From Paenibacillus sp. FSL K6-0276 (GTDB taxonomy: Bacteria > Bacillota > Bacilli > Paenibacillales > Paenibacillaceae): DNA of 64,000 nt. Position numbers and translations under genes: made by a program. The notes beneath the pieces are model-generated. The model searched no databases. It was not told the DNA's origin and was given only the letters and a program-made list of their open reading frames with translations. How positions within the stretch are numbered: position 1 is the stretch's first letter; each line of letters opens with the position of its first letter. This document shows positions 59,978 to 64,000 of this stretch, in pieces. The stretch spans positions 4,650,001-4,714,000 of the forward strand of contig NZ_CP150276.1 of the NCBI RefSeq assembly GCF_037977235.1. Reading direction: 5' to 3'.

Positions 59978-61093
59978 TTAAAGGAACTTAAATGGCTCCG
60001 TATTCACCTTCGAAACATGTACAGCTGTAGCATACTTATGTTCAACCAGTTTACTAGTCATCCACTCTGCTACTTTCTCCTTCATGATCTTCTCCGCATT
60101 GTGTCCGGGATCAATCAGAGTGATACCAGCCAACACGGCATCCTGTGCTGTATGGTAATCAAGATCCCCCGTAACCAGCACATCCGCTCCGCGGAAAATA
60201 GCACTGTTATAATACTTTCCACCAGAGCCGCCCAGAACAGCGGCTTTACGAATCGGACGATCCAAATCACCAACCACACGTACATGGTCTACCTTCAGAC
60301 CTTTTTTTACCGTCTCAATGAATTGTCCGAGTGTTGTAGGCTCTTTGAGCTTTCCTACTCGTCCAAGTCCTAAGCTTCGACCTTTAAGATCCATCGAGTA
60401 CAAATCATAGGCAACCTCTTCATAAGGATGAGCCTTGAGCATAGCCTGCACCACTTTATTGCGGATGGTGTGCGGGACGATGGTCTCAATACGAATCTCC
60501 TCGGCACGTTCCATCTTACCTTTTTCTCCGATATAAGGATCGGTACCTTCTCCCGGAATAAATGTGCCATATCCCTCGATATTGAAGCTGCAATGACTAT
60601 AGTTGCCGATTGCCCCTGCTCCAGCATTCAGGATGGCATCCAGCACCTTCTGATGATGGTCCTTCGGCACAAATACCACCAGCTTCGACAATTGCTCGGA
60701 ATGAATGTCTTTGATGGGTACTCCATTCTCTATGCCAAGAGCTTCCGCCATCCAATCGTTCATTCCACCTTCTGTCACGTCCAGATTGGTATGGCTGATG
60801 TAAACCGCTATGTCATTTTTGATCAGCTTTTCATACATTCTACCCATCGGTGTGTCGGTCTGAATCCCTTGCAGTGGACGGAAAATAATCGCATGGTGGG
60901 CAATGATTAGGTTACAGCCGAGACTAATCGCCTCTTCTACTACTTCATCATTAACATCCAGTGCAACCAATACATTGGTTATTTCTTTCTGCAGCGTACC
61001 TAGTTGCAGTCCGATTTTGTCCCAATCTTCGGCTAAATGCTTCGGAGCCAGTTGCTCCATATATTGAATTACTGTTTGTCCTTTGGCAAACAT
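59978..61093 (-). CDS. yqfO: Nif3-like dinuclear metal centre hexameric protein (YqfO)
   Basis: The 371-residue protein has the two Nif3 halves with metal-binding motifs LGCNLIIAHHAIIF and YISHTNLDVTEGGMNDW at the N-terminal side and GDLDYHTAQDA and IDPGHNAEK at the C-terminal side. The middle insertion (residues 130-235, VVFVPKDHHQKVLDAI) is the PII-like domain of longer Nif3 proteins. It may act as a GTP cyclohydrolase-like or regulatory protein; function is unsettled. GGAGGTGCTAG precedes the ATG. It overlaps trmK by 25 bp, as in B. subtilis yqfN-yqfO. Confidence 0.92.
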   Translation of the reverse strand: MFAKGQTVIQYMEQLAPKHLAEDWDKIGLQLGTLQKEITNVLVALDVNDEVVEEAISLGCNLIIAHHAIIFRPLQGIQTDTPMGRMYEKLIKNDIAVYISHTNLDVTEGGMNDWMAEALGIENGVPIKDIHSEQLSKLVVFVPKDHHQKVLDAILNAGAGAIGNYSHCSFNIEGYGTFIPGEGTDPYIGEKGKMERAEEIRIETIVPHTIRNKVVQAMLKAHPYEEVAYDLYSMDLKGRSLGLGRVGKLKEPTTLGQFIETVKKGLKVDHVRVVGDLDRPIRKAAVLGGSGGKYYNSAIFRGADVLVTGDLDYHTAQDAVLAGITLIDPGHNAEKIMKEKVAEWMTSKLVEHKYATAVHVSKVNTEPFKFL

Positions 61094-61848
61094 TCTAGCA
61101 CCTCCGTAATCTCCTTGATCTGTGCTTGAATTAATTTCCGTTTATTCTCCGCAGATTCAAGTTCTGAACGTGACAACGATCTCAGAATGCCTTCCAATTT
61201 CTGAATCTCTCCCTGCCACTTGGCAAAAAACACATCATTCGGCGTTTGGAGCAGATAAGGTCCCATCTGGAGCAAAGTATCCTGACCACGAACCATAGCG
61301 GAATCCCCTAACGTTACCTCTCGATATACATTCGCATTCGTAATTCCAGCATTTGCATCCTCTGGTACAGCTGTCAATACTTCATACAGCTTGCCGTCTT
61401 CTTCAAGAATACTTTCAGCTACAAGAACCCAGTCATTATTTAGTAGCCAGCGGCGCAAAATATCCTCGCCCACATTCGGCTGAAGTACCAGTGTTGTAAC
61501 ATCCTTTAGCTTCCCTTGACTCTGACCACGGTCTAAAATCGAGGCAATTAAAGCCCCTCCCATGCCAGCGATCGTGATACAATTAACTTCACCAGGTTCC
61601 AGTACCTCAAGGCCATCCCCTCGACGCACCGAGATCACCTTCCCTAGTCCAGCCTCTGCAACGCCTTTACAAGCAGCATCAAAAGGACCCGGGTTTACCT
61701 CACCTGCTACTGCAAATACAGCCTTACCGCTTTCTACAGCAGCCACAGGAAGCAGCGCATGATCAGAGCCGATGTCTGCCAACCTGCTTCCTTGCGGAAT
61801 TTGCTTCAGCAATTGCTGAAGGCGATCTGATAATTTCACATTGTTCAT
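61069..61848 (-). CDS. trmK: tRNA (adenine(22)-N1)-methyltransferase TrmK
   Basis: TrmK methylates N1 of A22 in tRNA with SAM. The 259-residue protein has KLSDRLQQLLKQIPQGSRLA leading to the SAM motif DIGSDHALLPV, then NCITIAGMGGALIASIL and TLVLQPNVGEDILRRWL, all family signatures. A C-terminal coiled coil follows. The ATG at 61846-61848 overlaps the stop of the upstream membrane protein gene by 4 bp; a longer frame from 61989 is rejected. Confidence 0.93.
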   Translation of the reverse strand: MNNVKLSDRLQQLLKQIPQGSRLADIGSDHALLPVAAVESGKAVFAVAGEVNPGPFDAACKGVAEAGLGKVISVRRGDGLEVLEPGEVNCITIAGMGGALIASILDRGQSQGKLKDVTTLVLQPNVGEDILRRWLLNNDWVLVAESILEEDGKLYEVLTAVPEDANAGITNANVYREVTLGDSAMVRGQDTLLQMGPYLLQTPNDVFFAKWQGEIQKLEGILRSLSRSELESAENKRKLIQAQIKEITEVLECLPKDKQ

Positions 61849-62669
61849 GTTGCCACCCACGTTATCCATTTTTTTCGAAACAAGAACAGCAGGGCCAAGC
61901 CTACCGCAATTTTTAAAATTAGCATAAACGAAATCCACTGTGGATAATCCTGTCTCAATAAAAGAGCATCGAGCTCTGGCATAATCCATAGAGATACTCC
62001 TACTGCCAAAAAAACACTAGCAACGCCTTTAACTTTGTGATGTAAAAGCCAGCTTAACCACACCATCATTACACAGAGTGGAAGCCATAAGAGCTCAAGC
62101 TCTAGAATCGAAGCCTCAGGGCGCCTTCCACCGAAGAACCCCGCATATAGTAATGCCCAAAAGGCATATCCGCAGTACTGCAGCAAGCCGATCCGGAGTA
62201 CAAATCCCAGAAAGCACCATAACAAGCCGCAGGCTCCAATCAGAATCGGTCTCCAGAGCTGAGGATCAAGATCATGCAAAGCAATCATCCATAGTCCGAA
62301 ACCAAGCGTTAAGACACTTCCCAGCCCCGCTAGGATAAGATTAATAACATGATTTCGGTCCCTGTAAACCGCTGAGTATCCATAACAGACAATTAATACG
62401 GATAGTGCTGTTGCAAGTTGCAAAGGCCAGGGAAAAACGCTAAAATAAAGACTAATCAAGAAAATCAAGGAAATAATTCCAAAACCAAACAGCCAAATTT
62501 TGATGTTTCCCTGCTGTAGATTCTTCAGCGAAATTGGATTGTTATCCTTGTCCGCAGCTTCATCATCATACAGGTTGGTTAAGAAATCGCAATACTGCTC
62601 TGGCAGCAATCTGTTATTTCTCCAATACTGAATCTCTTTTATAATAATTTCGCGTTTTTCCAAATTCAC
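61845..62669 (-). CDS. Polytopic membrane protein of unknown function
   Basis: The 274-residue protein has a charged N-terminal part (residues 1-52, including EIQYWRNNRLLPEQYCDFLT) followed by about eight to nine hydrophobic segments. The WRxxxLLPxxYCDFL motif resembles the N-terminal cytoplasmic segment of DUF2157-type membrane proteins, but I am not sure. It sits between sigA and trmK, overlapping trmK by 4 bp, a linkage that may be only transcriptional. Confidence 0.7.
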   Translation of the reverse strand: MNLEKREIIIKEIQYWRNNRLLPEQYCDFLTNLYDDEAADKDNNPISLKNLQQGNIKIWLFGFGIISLIFLISLYFSVFPWPLQLATALSVLIVCYGYSAVYRDRNHVINLILAGLGSVLTLGFGLWMIALHDLDPQLWRPILIGACGLLWCFLGFVLRIGLLQYCGYAFWALLYAGFFGGRRPEASILELELLWLPLCVMMVWLSWLLHHKVKGVASVFLAVGVSLWIMPELDALLLRQDYPQWISFMLILKIAVGLALLFLFRKKWITWVAT

Positions 62670-62727
62670 TGGCTCATCCTTCTTTCCAGATACACAAGGT
62701 CAGCACTTTTATGGTCGTAAATTCAAA

Positions 62728-62762
62728 TAAAAGAACCTCCTGCTACTGAGCAGCAGAAGGTC
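62728..62762 (-). terminator. sigA terminator
   Basis: ACCTTCTGCT and AGCAGGAGGT pair over 10 bp (one G-T pair) around a 7-nt loop on the minus strand, followed by a T-rich tract. Confidence 0.78.
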
Positions 62763-62776
62763 CAGTTCATGAAATA

Positions 62777-63910
62777 CTATTCAAGGAAATCCTTAAGCCG
62801 TTTGCTGCGGCTAGGGTGACGAAGCTTACGTAACGCTTTAGCTTCAATCTGGCGAATCCGTTCACGGGTAACACCGAACACTTTGCCGACTTCTTCAAGC
62901 GTTCTCGTCCGGCCATCATCTAGGCCAAAACGCAGACGAAGTACATTCTCTTCACGCTCCGTGAGCGTGTCAAGTACATCCTCCAGCTGTTCCTTCAGCA
63001 GTTCATAAGCCGCTGCATCCGCAGGAGCTAATGCTTCCTGATCCTCAATGAAATCTCCCAGATGAGAATCATCTTCTTCACCGATCGGTGTTTCGAGTGA
63101 TACTGGCTCTTGGGCAATCTTCATGATTTCTCTAACTTTCTCAACCGTCAGCTCCATCTCAGCCGCAATTTCCTCTGGCGAAGGTTCACGTCCCAGTTCT
63201 TGCAGCAATTGCCGAGAGACACGAATCAGCTTGTTGATCGTCTCAACCATGTGTACAGGAATACGAATCGTACGTGCCTGATCCGCAATCGCGCGGGTAA
63301 TGGCCTGACGAATCCACCAAGTTGCATACGTACTAAATTTGAACCCTTTATTATGGTCAAATTTCTCTACCGCTTTGATCAGACCCATATTACCTTCCTG
63401 AATCAGATCTAGGAACAGCATGCCACGTCCGACATAACGTTTAGCAATACTTACTACGAGACGCAAGTTTGCTTCTGCGAGACGACGTTTTGCTTCCTCA
63501 TCACCATTCTTAATCCGCATAGCAAGCTCTACTTCATCGTCAGCCGACAACAGCGGAACGCGTCCAATTTCTTTCAGATACATACGGACAGGGTCATTAA
63601 TCTTGATCCCTGGCGGCAGTGACAAATCATCATCAAAGCTGAAATCGTCACCTTCGCTGTTTTCGTTATCCTCGCTTGGACGGAGAGTCGTTACCTCTTC
63701 ATCGTTTTCGTTTACAACTTCAATTCCCAAATCACTGAGTTGTTCATAGAACTCCTCCATTTGCTCGGGGTCTTGATCAAACGGCGATAATTTCTCCATA
63801 ATATCTTTGTATAGCAATGATGATCTTTTCTTGCCTTGCTCAATAAGCTGATCCTTAACCTGATCCAAAGTAAATTCTGCTTCCAATTCAGTATGCTGAT
63901 CGTTCGCCAT
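62777..63910 (-). CDS. sigA: RNA polymerase primary sigma factor SigA (RpoD)
   Basis: The housekeeping sigma factor. The 377-residue protein has region 1.1 (LDQVKDQLIEQGKKRSSLLY), an acidic linker, region 1.2 DPVRMYLKEIGRVPLLS, region 2 LRLVVSIAKRYVGRGMLFLD and FSTYATWWIRQAITRAIADQ, region 3, and region 4 with EVGKVFGVTRERIRQIEAKA and LRKLRHPSRSKRLKDFLE at the end. GGGAGGAGGGAG precedes the ATG. It follows dnaG, the usual dnaG-sigA order. Confidence 0.98.
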   Translation of the reverse strand: MANDQHTELEAEFTLDQVKDQLIEQGKKRSSLLYKDIMEKLSPFDQDPEQMEEFYEQLSDLGIEVVNENDEEVTTLRPSEDNENSEGDDFSFDDDLSLPPGIKINDPVRMYLKEIGRVPLLSADDEVELAMRIKNGDEEAKRRLAEANLRLVVSIAKRYVGRGMLFLDLIQEGNMGLIKAVEKFDHNKGFKFSTYATWWIRQAITRAIADQARTIRIPVHMVETINKLIRVSRQLLQELGREPSPEEIAAEMELTVEKVREIMKIAQEPVSLETPIGEEDDSHLGDFIEDQEALAPADAAAYELLKEQLEDVLDTLTEREENVLRLRFGLDDGRTRTLEEVGKVFGVTRERIRQIEAKALRKLRHPSRSKRLKDFLE

Positions 63911-63950
63911 AATTCGACTCCCTCCTCCCTAGGTACATCCTGTCAACATT

Positions 63951-64000
63951 TCATTGTCTCTCTAGGGCTATAATCTCACTTGCTATTTGTGCCGCACGCA
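63951..64000 (-). CDS. dnaG: C-terminal end of DNA primase DnaG (cut by window edge)
   Basis: The minus strand carries an open frame entering from the edge and reading RAAQIASEIIALERQ before a stop at 63951-63953. It is helical and lies 40 bp before sigA, where dnaG ends in most Firmicutes. Only 15 codons are visible, so the call rests mainly on gene order. Confidence 0.6.
   Translation of the reverse strand, partial: RAAQIASEIIALERQ

Noticed and set aside
1..64000. CRISPR arrays, tRNA genes, prophage or transposase genes
   Set aside because: No regularly spaced repeats, no tRNA T-arm plus acceptor patterns and no phage or transposase proteins were recognised on either strand.

Overview
The window looks like a core chromosomal segment of an endospore-forming, low-to-mid GC Firmicute, most probably Paenibacillus. 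Supporting signs are spoIIGA-sigE-sigG next to ftsZ, a dcw (division and cell wall) cluster with murA in the place Bacillus subtilis uses for murB, the bacillithiol gene bshC, a meso-DAP type MurE, a type B RNase P RNA, many TTG starts, and several families of short dispersed intergenic repeats. Nearly all genes up to 37 kb are on the minus strand, so the operons read from right to left.

Layout. 1-3.4 kb: ylmC-ylmD(pgeF)-ylmE-sepF-ylmG-ylmH, with ylmH cut by the left edge. 3.6-6.3 kb: sporulation sigma factors SigG and SigE and the SigE-processing protease SpoIIGA. 6.7-25.6 kb: the dcw cluster, transcribed mraZ-rsmH-ftsL-pbpB-spoVD-murE-murF-mraY-murD-ftsW/spoVE-murG-murA-ftsQ(divIB)-ftsA-ftsZ. 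25.9-37.3 kb: ahcY, bshC, an oppABCDF-type peptide transporter, a small membrane protein, a ketopantoate reductase and an RsfA/YlbO-type regulator. 37.6-47.8 kb: a DUF2626 membrane protein, a PcsB-like coiled-coil protein facing an orphan solute-binding protein, then phoH/ylaK, a YhcN/YlaJ lipoprotein, a PNPOx-like protein, an LCP protein, ylaH, typA and a membrane protein. 47.9-52.8 kb: two divergent terC paralogues, thiI with its cysteine desulfurase, and a lytic transglycosylase. 52.9-59.3 kb: small conserved genes, a secreted subtilase, and a divergent MocR regulator/aminotransferase pair. 59.4-64 kb: rnpB, the Nif3-like gene, trmK, a membrane protein, sigA and the end of dnaG.

Most genes make and divide the cell envelope. 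The Mur enzymes build the lipid-linked precursor, MraY and MurG complete it, FtsW/SpoVE with PbpB and SpoVD polymerise and cross-link it, and FtsZ/FtsA/SepF/FtsQ/FtsL place the machine at the septum. The adjacent spoIIGA-sigE-sigG genes take over during sporulation.

I found no prophage, insertion sequence with a transposase, CRISPR array, toxin-antitoxin module or defence island, and no tRNA or large rRNA gene. The unusual content is in the non-coding DNA: one dispersed ~105-bp repeat with three full and two partial copies, a second ~66-bp hairpin repeat with two clear copies and one doubtful one, a ~224-bp MITE-like element, periodic MraZ boxes, an oppA/oppB intercistronic terminator, palindromes inside the rnpB and murA promoters, and direct repeats between a MocR gene and its partner. 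The most unusual protein is a PcsB-like coiled coil without a hydrolase domain.
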